DNA from: Brienomyrus brachyistius
Taxonomy: Eukaryota > Chordata > Actinopteri > Osteoglossiformes > Mormyridae
NCBI RefSeq assembly: GCF_023856365.1
Contig: NC_064539.1
Location: 27,803,493-27,867,492 of the forward strand
DNA: 64,000 nucleotides
Direction of reading: 5' to 3'
The notes beneath the pieces are model-generated. The model was given only the letters and a program-made list of their open reading frames with translations, was not told the DNA's origin and made no database searches. The translations under genes were made by a program, and so were the position numbers. Numbering within the stretch: the first letter of the stretch is position 1; every line of letters starts with the position of its first letter. This document shows positions 36,362-49,100 of the stretch, in pieces.

Positions 36362-38625
36362 GTATTGCCGTTGTTTTACTACATTTGGGTTTACTTCCAT
36401 AATTAAATTGATTGGGATGACGTGTTTAAAATAGGTTGTATACATGTCCTGTAGTGTTCAGTAAAATTTACAATGTATTTTAGTTGTAGCCTATTATGAA
36501 AATTGAATGTTTCTAGCGAAGTATGCAGAAACTTTTCTTAAAGCGAGTTTTTATGTTTGTTTTTTATTAATCGCAGTCGATTTTTGATGCAGGTCCTAGT
36601 CAATCCATTCTTTGAAATCATTTATCTTCAAATACTGCCGCAAGGCAGAATAGAGAATCTTTTCTCTGGACCGACAAAGGGATCTAGGATGGATAGAGCC
36701 TTTGACATCCTGAGAGAAAACCTTACCTTTTATCCGTGCCGTATCTCTCAGCCATCAGCACCTTTAGTAACAAGCTTTTCAAATGCATTAACTATTGTCT
36801 ATGGCGCCATAAAGTTTACTTAATATATACGACCTATATGTATAATGTTCAGATCGCACGTGTAACAATTACACTTAGCTACTAAGACAAGTTCATTCAT
36901 TTATTGTTGATGTCAATAATAGTATTTGAAGCAGGCTAATCAGCAGTCATATAACTTCAACGTATGCAAAATAAGTCTGGGTTGGAGTAGGTGGACCATC
37001 GTTACAAAAAAGATATACTTGATCTCATTTCAGGATCTCTCATTTCAGGAACGCCCAAACACAGATGCTATGTTCAATATTGTCATCTGTTGAATGTGCC
37101 TTAGCCAATAATAATACGGAATTGATTTATAATTATATTTTTAAATCGTCATAGCCACAACCCAGCTCTTTGGTAAAAGTGTGATTTCCCGTTACTTTTC
37201 ATTCTGCTTGACCACTGGGGAAAGTTCCACAGGCTGGTGTGTGTTCTCATCCGGAGAAACGGAGGTTTCCACAGACAGCGTGCCCTGATCTCAGCGTTTT
37301 GTCATCAATACTTTTGTGTTTTCGATCTGAAGGGCACCATTTAGGTTGTGTAGATGGCGGTAAAACACAGTCATGTTTAAGTGCTGAGACGCAATAAGTG
37401 TGTTTCACAGGCGCTGATTCATTGGCTTCCAGGTTTTCAGGGAAGCTGGCCAACTCCGATACACAGAAGTAGAATAAGGGCAATTTAGCCCCTTAGTAAA
37501 AGTGACTTTTTATATATCCACATAACAAGCTTCATTTAGACAGAAAATGGAAAATAACCTTTTTTTTCCAACCAGCACGACATTAAGAATTGGATCGAAT
37601 TACACAGATCTGGACTAGTCATGGAGAATTTCATTAAAAATAATGACATATAAACGGTGAAAAATGTCTCAATTATAAAATATAAATGCATGAATCTACG
37701 AACACGGATTCCAATCGATTGTTTCCAAATACGTAAACAATTAGATACAAAATATCACTGAAGGTGATTTATATTACTCTTAAATGTAAACGTCGTCTCA
37801 CCTCATAGGTTCCTAACCAGATGTCAATGTTCCACTTGCCAAATTTGATGAAATATAACGTAATATGAGGACACCGTGACACTTACATGTGACCCTTTGT
37901 TACAGGTACTGGATATTCGCCTTTTTGGTTCTGCCTGGTGAGAGCTGAGGTTATTTAAATATAAAAGAAATCAATCTTGATTCAAAGGTCTGGAGAAGAG
38001 GATACTAACTGAAATCTGCAACTGAGCTGCTTCAAAAAAAAAAAAAAAAACAGATCTGCAAAAAGCAATTCCAAAGCTTCTTTTGCTGGGAACGATTGCA
38101 GGTTAGTCGAATGTCACAGTTTGCTTAGAAACCTTTCTGGGTTTGCTGTTTCTGTGAAGTCTTGCTTTTGTGATCTTCGGGTTTCCATGGCACTCTCCTC
38201 CCAGTTACGTTTGTAGCAGTTAATGAGAAGAGCGGTCTCCCAGTTTCACGACTCACTTAGGACGACGTCTAGAGAGACGGGAGGGGCACTTACCCTGAAA
38301 CATCACACATCACGCAGGACACCCGCCACCCTCTTATATAAATGAATGTTGAAGACATATGATGTATTTCATGTGTTCGAAAAAGCGCTAACAACAAAGT
38401 CATTTTTCATGTATCATTTATCTGAAATGTATTTGGATTCATTTCTACGTTGTCAGGGGGGGGGGGGGGGGGTGGTGATTGACAGGTGATTAATAAAGTC
38501 ACCCAGTGTGCAATTTAGAGACACCAGTTCAACTAAATTGCATGGGTTTGGACTGGGAGAAGAGGAATCACTCCTGAGTGCAGAGTTATACCACCCTAAT
38601 GCAATGTTCACTTTCTCTGTTGCAG
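36362..38625. other. VCAN intron 1 (about 2.3 kb, inferred)
   Basis: It contains an A17 tract (38034-38050) and a G17 tract (38456-38472) close to exon 2. A few short ORFs have no recognisable similarity. Nothing else can be supported. Confidence 0.45.
38456..38472 (+). repeat. G17 tract upstream of VCAN exon 2
   Basis: An uninterrupted G run 153 bases before the exon 2 acceptor. Confidence 0.9.
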
Positions 38626-38632
38626 ATTGAAG

Positions 38633-38696
38633 ATGGTATTGGATATAAAGTATTCCCTGTGGATATTCTTATTATTTTGTACATTTGATGTGCTTG
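38633..38696 (+). CDS. vcan: VCAN exon 2: start codon and signal peptide
   Basis: The acceptor at 38625 ('tctctgttgcag') is followed by seven leader bases and ATG in a good initiation context (A at -3, G at +4). The peptide [20 protein letters not shown] is a typical signal sequence and parallels the human versican start in length and pattern. The donor is G|GTAAGA at 38697, phase 1, joining to the Ig exon as Glu. Confidence 0.9.
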
Positions 38697-41600
38697 GTAA
38701 GATCCTATCTGATGCAAAATCCTCACGATATATTTAACAACTACTGGAGAAAAAGAGTAACACTTCATTTGAGGGGGAGCACATAACGTTCTTGTGCACT
38801 CCTACTTAAGGCATTCATTTGCCAGTAACTAAATATAAGTTATGTACTGATACAATGCTTGTCCATCAATAATCAATCATAGAAGTTCATGTATTCCATG
38901 CAGTTACTATATGTTACTATATATATGATTTGTACTTGAGTAGTAATTGAGCTACTGAGGTATTTGTGCCCCTTAATGTAAAGTGTTACCCAGAAATGTT
39001 ATTTTGAGGCCGCAGCCCTGGTTAACTATCACAAACAACTACATTTACTCAGAACATACTTATGTTAATATTTGTAATGTCTTCTTGAAATTGATTAACT
39101 GTGTGGGGTTTTATCTGTCAATGTCATGGTTACATTTGGGGACTAAAGAGCATTCATTAGATTAACCCTTTACCAGACACTGACAGGACTCTTATATGAA
39201 TGGTAGTTTTATCAGGTCTGATGTGTAGATTGATTACTTTATTTGACACCTAGCAGCTTTTATAGAATGTTTTTCTTCTGCATTTCAATGGGTAATAATA
39301 AAGCGTAATAAGCATAGTCAATGGACTATGGAAAAAATGGCAATTTTCATCTGTCTACAATGTTCCAAAATCAAGTTACTGAGGCATCAACTTTCTATAT
39401 TTCCATTTCAACGACAGTCTGTCAAATCTGGAACTCATAGTACAATGCAAATTAAAAGGCAAATTGGAACACAATAGCAGGAAATGACTCCCATATAATT
39501 TAGCAAGAGAAATTTGCAATTTGCGACATTCCACAACCACTGTAACCGAGTTATGCAGTGATGGGTTCGTTCATTTTAATCAAAGTAACTGTGATTTAAA
39601 ATGATTGAGCTTGACAGTATATTAAACTGACTTTTGTTGTGCCAGTGTACATCTCGAGGGGCATACCGGAGACATGCACCTTTTCAGACTTCCTGAACTC
39701 ACGTGATAAAAATCTAGCCTTGCAGTTGTTGCATTTCAGTGTTGCCACTGCATTATTGTTAACATGTTGTTTAAAGCAGAGTTAATAGCGATATTAGCAA
39801 TTAAGAATTGGATCGAATTACGAATTACATTGTCAGTTCACTGAACATCATAGGGTGTGTCGTCTCTCTGCATAAAAATACCTTCTGAGAGAATAAAATT
39901 TATAATTGCGGAATTTTAAGCTGAAATCTTTGCCTGCAGAGACGACGCAGCACTTAAGGGTGGAGAAAAGTGACCCTGTGAGTGGATCTCTGGCGGGGAA
40001 GGTGGTCCTGCCCTGTCACTTTTCCACTCTGCCCACCCACCAGCCGGATGCCAGCTCTGATGCTACTTTGATAAACACCACCCCCCCTGCACCCTCAACC
40101 AGCCCCCCTGACCACTTTCGGATCAAGTGGACCAAGGTGGTCGGAGAAAGTGAGACTACGGTACTGGTTGCCCAGAGTAGCGTCGTCAAAGTGGGCCCGA
40201 TCTATAGGGGCCGGGTGTCGGTGCCCAGCCACCCAGAGGACATCGGGGACGCCTCCCTCACGCTCGCCAAGCTGCGAGCCAGCGACGCTGGCATCTACCG
40301 CTGCGAAGTTATGTACGGCATCGAGGACACGCAGGACACTGTGTCTCTGGATGTTAGCGGTGAGTCATTACTGTTAGTTTCTTTCTTAACAATATAAATC
40401 AATTGAAATACGGTTTCGCTTTCAGTTTTGTTCGGTCTATTTAAAGGCAAAAACGCCAGTCCTTCACAGGGATGCAGAACCAGTCCATGAGGTTCTGAGT
40501 CCTTGTTGCTAATGGCTATACTACATACCTCCTGCCTTTTCACTCTCTGTATCTCTCCTCTGGAGTAATAAGGCATGGCTTACTTCCTGTTGTGGCCATG
40601 TCGAGGTCTGAGGTCACAGTTTTGAACTGAATCGTTTTCCAGTCTTGGTTTTTGTCAGGTTTTTTTCCCCTCTGTTACCAGGAACACAATAATAACAGTT
40701 TGATGTGCCTGGACATCATAAGCGATGGTTTGTAATTTGATTGTGGGACATTGTAGGAGGCCAAACACCATGGTACTTTAAAGTACTCGAGACAGATGTT
40801 ACCCTGTTTGTGGACAGTGGGCGGGTTCCTGACTGTCACTGACACAGATTTGCCTGGAGACATACCTGCTAGAGAGCAGAATACTTTTTGGCACAAAGCA
40901 TTGGAACAGTTGAGGTTACATTTCTGGGAAAGAAGACAAAAAGATGAGCAAAGGAAAATATACGTTTTTTTATCATGTAAAACTATTATCTTCTTTGAAT
41001 TGCAGCAGGAAAATCATTCTTCAAGCTAATGCCAAGATTCACCTTTGGCCCATTGAAGCTCTTTTAGCACTTGACAAGTGCTACAGATATTGGCAGTTAA
41101 AAGAGCAAATACACTGCGATTTCTGACCCAGTTTATGGTTTTGACATCAATTCACTGCCGCAGATCAAATCAAATAGGTATATTGGAGATTGTAATAGTG
41201 GATCAATGCCAAAGGAGGTTAGATGAATCAGATCTATGAATGAATCAGGGTTGGAGGAATATTGGTTTAAATCAGGGGTGGCCAATCTTATCCGCAAAGG
41301 GCCGGTGTGTGTGAGGATTTTCACTGCAAAGAGTCCTCACACATGGGTCTAAACAGCTGACCTACGGGTTATCCCAAAAACCTGCATACACACTGGCCCT
41401 TTGTGGATAAGTTTGGCCAACCCTGGTTTAAATAGTCAGGCCTCAGTTTCAAGCTTGAATAATGATTCCGGCAAATAAAAAATGACTGATTCTCTAGTGG
41501 CCAAAATTGTGGAAAAATTTCCAATTCTTAGGGATTGCAGAACTTAATTCAACCGTTGCTCCAGTTATTGTCCGGCGTACAATACCTGTAACGTTCTTTG

Positions 41601-44600
41601 ATCGTTTGTAAACATTGCCGCCAATATTCGTACAGTAATTTTTAAAGCATACTGCCAAAAATGCTAGGTGTCCCCACAGTTTTGGCCGCCGGTGTAAAAA
41701 TGTATCCAGCCACCTGGAGACATGACATGTGCAAACTCCACACAACCACAGAGCAGAGGCAGGATCTGAATGCTTAAACTGGCAGTGCAGGGCAACAGTG
41801 CTAAACACAAAAGCACATGTCACCCGTAAAAATCCATATGGATGAATGGTCTGTTTTCCAAAGACATTATGTGGACTCTGTCATTAAGCAGATAAAATCA
41901 ATTTTTTCCAGTTGTTTTAGTACAGCAATTTATATTAAAACTGGCCATGGAAGAAAGCCTTAATAGACAGAGGGAGTGACTATATGCTGGAGTTGTCTCG
42001 TAGGTAAGATGATAAATTTGCTTAGTTTAGATGTATTCCTTCTCTCCTGGACTCTCCTGTTAACAGAGTATAGCTTTAGTGTCCCGGATAGATGAAAATG
42101 GACACAGGGGTCCTAGGGCAGTACTATGAAGGACAGAGTATTCTGTGGTTTTCACCAGAGAAAACGTCTCTGCAAGAATAATAGCAGACAGTTATTTGTC
42201 GAAATAGATGACAGTGGGTTTGTTCTTTGTCAGTTACCTTTAAAAACCCCCCAGCTGTGACTTTGGCTCCACCCCTTTATATTCTCGCCACAGCAGGTTC
42301 TGGAAACAGACATATGTGTGCACCATTGCCGCCTTTGCCAAGCATAGCACTCCATTGTTAGGGTTGATTCATTCACAGAAACTTAAGCAACACTTATCCC
42401 CTGGGTTGTAAGTAATGTCTTATTATACCCTAGTAAATTACCGTGTTTTTTATGTTACTTTTTTTCCCCGAGGCTTGTCAGTCACTAAAATGAATCATCT
42501 TTTTTTTTTCAAATGTTTTCAGCCATTGAACACTATACCGAGGCTCTAAAGCAGAACGCAGAGTTTTTAGATTATTATCGCACAGCTTACATGCTAAGTA
42601 ATTATGCTCACAAGTATTTTGTTCAATGGCTTATTGCTTTTAAATAACCTGCTCATTGTGGCCATGCAGGTGTTGTTTTTCATTACCGGGTGAACGCCAG
42701 CCGATACGATCTGGACTTCAAGAGAGCCGTGCAGGTCTGCCAGGAAGTGGGGGCCTCCATCGCCAGCCCGGAGCAGCTGATGTCTGCTTACGAAGACGGC
42801 TTCGATCAGTGCGATGCTGGCTGGATGTCAGACCAGACAGTCAGGTGAGCCTTTCTTGATTATTTTATTTACTTTTCTTATTTGATTACTTATATTTTTA
42901 TGATACTAGCTGCCTGCAAAAATAATATGTTTTTGGTCGAGCTACTTGACATCCAGTGCTATGGATTTTAGTCATAATAAAACGAACAAATTTACGAAGT
43001 GAAAGAAGACTAACTCTCCTGATCTTGGGCCATATTGAGGGTCTTTTAATAACCTTGAATGCTGAGCCCCTAAACGCTACTAGGCTTATTCCAGAAGTGA
43101 AACGCTCAATGATGCTGCCTAATATTGAGAGAGATCCCCACTCTCAAAACCCATTGAGTTCATGCAATGTTTCCTCCACACAGATATCCAATCACCAAAC
43201 CGAGGGCAGGTTGCTATGGAGACAAATACGGGAAGCCTGGAGTTCGAACATATGGGATCCGAGACCCCACAGAGACCTATGATGTATATTGCTTTGTGGA
43301 CAAACTGGAGGGTAAGCAAACTTGTGACCCCTCCCAGTGTCACCTGGGACTAGCATGCTTTTTGTGTGATTTTGCTTTCCGGGTGGAAGAGTCATACTTT
43401 GCAGTTCTTGTGGTGAGTAATCCCATGCAAAAATCAAGATTGGAAATTCTTATCAGAACATGCAGCATGACAGCTCTGACAATCAAGCTTGAATTAATTA
43501 TTTTTTTTAATCGTATTTTGTATTTTCTAAAGTTCAAGGTAGTTTCAGTAATGGTAAAACAAATAGTTGATCCTTAATCTTCAAATTAAAATATTGGCAA
43601 TAGTGTAGGCTTTACCATTGGAGTGGTGAGGCATTTTAATTCGACAACAACCTTGATATTTGTGGGCTGTATATTTGTGTTCTTTAATGCCGGCTTTTTA
43701 TGACTGCAGCATTCCCTTTTATTGGCACACTGAGTACCGTGTGATATTTTGCCTTTAAAACTTTATTTCAGTAGCTCAGCGGGGTTAACCATGATCCAGA
43801 CTGAAATTTTGGCCAACATCAGAAAAAAAAACAGTTTACAAGATTCATGTCCCCATGAAATATTATAAAGAACATATGTTCGTGCATTAAACCTAGATTA
43901 TCTAACAATCAAGGTTTTTGGGTTTGGTTGAGTTACAGCATAAATTACCTTTTTTTGTCTTCTCAGAAAGTAACATTACTTGGCTTTTTCAAGCAAAAAA
44001 AATAGAAATAGAGAATTGCATATGGCAGGATTCCTATACTACGCTCTACGCTTTCACACCAACCGGACATATGTAGGTTTCCATTTAGATTAAACCCAAA
44101 CAGAGATAGCAGAGAGATAATTAAGCAAACGACTGTATTAGAAAGTGGGAAATGTAGTTTGTAGTTTAAAAAGCAGAGGATCAACCTTTAGTGGGTGCTG
44201 GGAAACTGGGTAAATGTTTTGCTAAATATGGACTTTCCATGGTTTCAGTTATAGTTTAAAATACAAATACCCTTTGTAAACTTTTGCGCTCACTCTGTCT
44301 TGTGTTTATTTTAAAATAAATTTGACAGGATAGACATAATTGTGTTGGACCGAAGTTGAATTGAACAATAGAGTATGGGGGCTATTTTTTAGGTCCCAAA
44401 ATCGAAATGAAAACAATCGCTAACCAGGTCCCGTAATGTTTAGGGCTATGAACAAAATGTACCTGTTTATAAATATTTAATTTGCAGGACTTTTTAAAGA
44501 GTTATGTTCATATTCAATGATGAAGGGTGCTCTATTTGAGCCGTGAATGTATTTTTGTAAAGGGTGGGGGGGGGGGGGGGGGGGGATTTTCGGCTTTGCT

Positions 44601-46147
44601 ACCATGCTGGTCGCCTGCAAGGTCCGACACTGTCCTTCTTTCAGAAACTCTCCTGCTATTAAACTCTAGCTCATCACCCCAGTTTGAATTCCTATCCAGA
44701 GATTCACTGGGTGTGGAACTGTCATGGCGAGAAAGTTCTTTGATTCAGAAAACAAGCGTCCACCTCCCAAATTATATGAAAAGGCACTTCTTACACTCCA
44801 TAATGCATAGAGCTACCATGTAGAATTAAAAGCCAAATGATAAAAAACTTTAAATGGGGACAAAGTTGGCGCCTGCAGCGAACATCTAAATTTTGCGATC
44901 AGCAAAAGTACTTCAGGGTGCAGCCTCCTGGGGTCTGAACTACTTCTGAGTCCATTCCCACGTATCACTCACTCTATGTTGATTTATGCATCAACTGTGT
45001 CCATAGGGGAAGTATTCTTCGTGCCTGGAAGTGAGAAGCTGACCCTGGGGGAGGCGTGGTCGGCCTGTGAGCGTCTTGATGCCACATTGGCACAACCGGG
45101 GCACCTTCATGCCGCCTGGAGGCAGGGCATGGACCGCTGCGACTACGGCTGGCTGGCAGACGGCAGTGCCCGCTACCCCATCTCCATACCCCGCACTCAG
45201 TGCGGCGGGGGCCTGTTGGGGGTGCGGACCCTGTACCGCTTCAGAAATCAGACAGGCTTTCCCCACCCCACGATCAGGCTGGGAGCCTACTGCTTCAAAG
45301 GTAAGTCAGCCTGTCATCCTCCTGCCTCCTACGAACACTGTAATTATTTACAATAGTTAGCCATTTGCATTACATTTACTTAGCAGAAACTTTTCTTTGA
45401 AGAAACCTACAAGTGCAGATCAGACAGTGGGGTTAGACATTGTCCCCCAAGCAACTGGAGTCAAGGGCCCTGTTCAGGGGCCCAAATGTGAAATCACACT
45501 GCTGGTCATGGGATTCGAACCAGCGACCTTCCGATCACAGGAATAAAGTCCGAGCTCACTGAGCCACACACTGTCTCCATTAGCCTCTTTTATTAAAGAT
45601 AAAATTCTGATTCTTTCATTCTGGGTATATAAGGGTGATCAGAGAGAGATGTATGTAAAATTATATAATAATGAGTTTGAGAGAAAAATGGACTTTTTCC
45701 TATTACATATGCATGGAGTACAGCCTAAATTCATTAAATTGTTGGCTAGGGTGACAAGAATTTCATATTAAAAATAATTTTTGACTGCACTACTTTCACA
45801 AAACTTGTAATGGTTTACATTCTTCTTATGGTTCACGGTCTTCGCTTTTCAGGGCTGTGCTAACTTCGAGAATTTACCAGGGATTTTTAACAACACACAC
45901 CCACACACACACCCAGTCATGTAATCATATCTTTTTGGGGACCGCTCATTCAATTCTATGGGAAAAATGCTAACGCTAACTATGACAACCCTAACCCCAC
46001 CCAGCCCTAACTATAACCATAAGTAACCAAACAAAATACAAGAGTTTTTTTTAGTTTTTTCATTGCAGTCATGGAGTTTCATAAAAAACACGTATTCATC
46101 ACGTTGTGGGGACATTTGGTCTCCATAAGGTAAGATGTAACTGGACA

Positions 46148-46179
<32 letters not shown>

Positions 46180-49100
46180 GCTGAAGGTTTAGACAGGTTT
46201 CGCGTCTGCCTGATTCTCTTAGTCATGACTGTAGAGTGATCTATAGTTTTATATGGATTTCTTTCACCTGAAATATTATTAAATCAACATAATTTCAATA
46301 ATTAGGTATATTTAAAATTATGAATTAAAATTAAAATGCACATCTGCGTACATCTGCATATTGTGTATGAGGAAGGAATCATCTCATTTATACATTATAG
46401 GAAAACAAGCAAGTATAAGGACTGATGGTGTAGTTCAGGCAGAGCAGGGCTGGGACCGAGCTTTGCTTGATGGGGCAGGAGAACATGTGAAGACAAGACC
46501 CAGCATGAAGGTGTCAGCAGCATCATGGCCCTCGGTGCTTCTCACCTAGTGAATAATGGTGTGACCTTTCGCTTTCTTCGCTGTTAATGGGCCCTCTGCA
46601 GCTTCATGCGAGGGTGCTGCGTTCATTATTCCTTCCTCTTAAGCAAATACCCAGACCGCTCTTCCAATCTGTCTTCTAATTTATTTTCTCCAGATCCTGG
46701 ATAGCATTATTTTTGTCTTGAGCCATTATCGGTCCTGTATAATATAAGCTTATTATTATGGTCCCCCCCCCTGTTTTTTTTTCCTGTCCTCATTGTAGTT
46801 TTTGGGTTTTGTCCAGTTTCTGTCCAGTCAGCAGTGGGCTTGATGAACCGTGAAGATAAAACATCTTGCAAACTCCTGTGCTGTGAAGGTCTCTTTACAT
46901 CTGTCTGTAAATTTGTCATATAGACTAAATTACTATGTGTTGGGAGCAGCCAGCAGCCATGTGGAGGCTTGGTTACAACTCTCGCTTTAGTTCAGCAGGG
47001 CGAAAAAGTTACAAATGATTTGCATCACACTGTCAGGGTCAGATTTCAGTGCTGAGGAGGGAAGAGATCTGGCTTCTCCGGTGTGACATCATTACATGGC
47101 TGGAGTAAACAGACAGGTCACATTGCGCTGGCTTTCACATTCCTCTCATCTAGCATTTGACAGGATCAGCTCTGTCTCCCTTTTGAGCCATTATCCTGCA
47201 CTTGAGAGTCAGAGTTTGAGGTTTGTCTCATACGGGAGTGTCTGTGAGATGAGAAGCGAGGTCCCACATCTCAGGGACTGGTTGTTCATTACGTCAACAT
47301 TCTTAGGACTTGGACCACCTCCGGTTTCCACACTCGCCAATTTTCGTTCTGTGGAAGCATTTCCTGCATCCAAGAGTGAGCGTTTTATGAACTTTCTGAT
47401 TCTCAGGGCAAACGTCAGCAATGCTGTCAGAGGTGCCCATGTTGCAAGAATGGAAATTAAGAAGAAGAAGAATCAAGCACAGACAAAAAAAAAAACCTTT
47501 TGGACACCATAAACATTATTAAAAACAGCTAATACATACGTTATGGATCACTGTGTTTTATTAGGGAAAATAAACGTTTTACATCAGTGATCGCTGCCGA
47601 AATGGGAGGCACGTCTTTAATGTGTAACAGCTGGCTACCTTAACAGGCAACCAGCTGTGTCCCAGTAAGGGGAAGGGGAGTTTCCTTAGCAACCGAGTGG
47701 AGTGGAGAGCAGGGTCAGGGTCTGGGGTCCCGTGACAGCATACCATTTCGGGCCCTCAACCCAGGCCAATCTAATTATGTTTGAACACTGTCAGTCCCCC
47801 CCCCCCTCCGCCATTGTGGCACCCCTGGACGCAATGTCATCATCCTCTCCTCCAGAACATGCTTTATCTGAAACCCAGCCTCGTGCTCTGCTCACATCAG
47901 CGAGCGTCATGGCATTTCTTCAATCCCGTGACATCAGTGTAGCTTAACTGTCCTCTTCCTGCAGACACTTTGCAATCTTTGAAGATTTATTTCAGTTAGG
48001 AAGCTGCAGATGACAAATAAAAACGTAATTACATTTTCGTTCTGATCACGTGACTGAATCTGACGCACATTATTTTCTTAGCTTTTCCAAATGGTCTGTA
48101 AATGGCCTTAACTTGTTAAGCAGGAGACAATAAGACTGCGATTATAATCCAGAGGGTTCAAAAAGACACCTGTATGGGAAATAAATGTTGAAACAATTAA
48201 AACCATCCCTTGTCGCAAAATTGTTGAAAGGAACTTAACTATTTAAAAACTAAACAGTATTAATTGTCATGGATTTTGAAACAGAAGCAGAGCTGCTTCC
48301 TTGGATCACTGATTATGCCATTTTAATCAATTAGTCCTTAATTCAATGTTTATTGTTTATTTTCACAAGTAATTAAATTACAGTTAAATTAATCGCGATA
48401 TTTAGATACTGCATCTGTGTCATCCTGAAAGTGAACCATAGAATAATTATGACTTGGAATAATTCACCCAAAGTCATTTGATTGAACTCTGTCAATAAAA
48501 ACAATAAAAAATTCACTGCAAATGATTTACAGTTCAGAAAAAAACTAAATAATGGCTTTTAATATATGGACAACTACTGCCAGGAGGACAAAGCCCCAAA
48601 ACTATTTTGCGCTATGAACAGAATTACCATAGTTGCCACAGTTTAGAAGGCATGAACAGTATTCATATGTAAAATATATGTATATTATAAAAGGAAAAAA
48701 TGCAATGATGTAACATGAAATCATACCCCACAGGAAACGTTAATATTGAAAGGAGTTATATTAAATGGTACTGAAGTTAATATGCATGCATATCGAAATT
48801 CAACCCCGAGAAACTGCCTCAGCTGGCTTTGTTCTGTTTCTGTTTCTATGCCAGTGAAATAAAGATGGGAAAAAGAGGCTTGAAATAGAAGGTAGGAGCC
48901 AGGCACAAGGCCGATGAAACATTACAATGTCTAAAAAAGAGAAGCTTTTGGCCAAAAGTGTGTTTTCTTTGCGAATAGCGGCGCGTTTCTCGGACCATTT
49001 TAACATCGCTGACAATCAGAATTCCCAGAATAAGCCAGTCTGTGCCTGACGCCAAAGCGAACCCTTTCAAGGTGATTTGCTGTAGATCTACATTCCTGTA

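Noticed and set aside
47096..47512. 138-codon ORF in VCAN intron 6 as an extra GAG or unknown exon
   Set aside because: It contains Cys and Arg-rich sequence unlike the GAG domains, has no good acceptor/donor pair in phase 1, and resembles no known domain.
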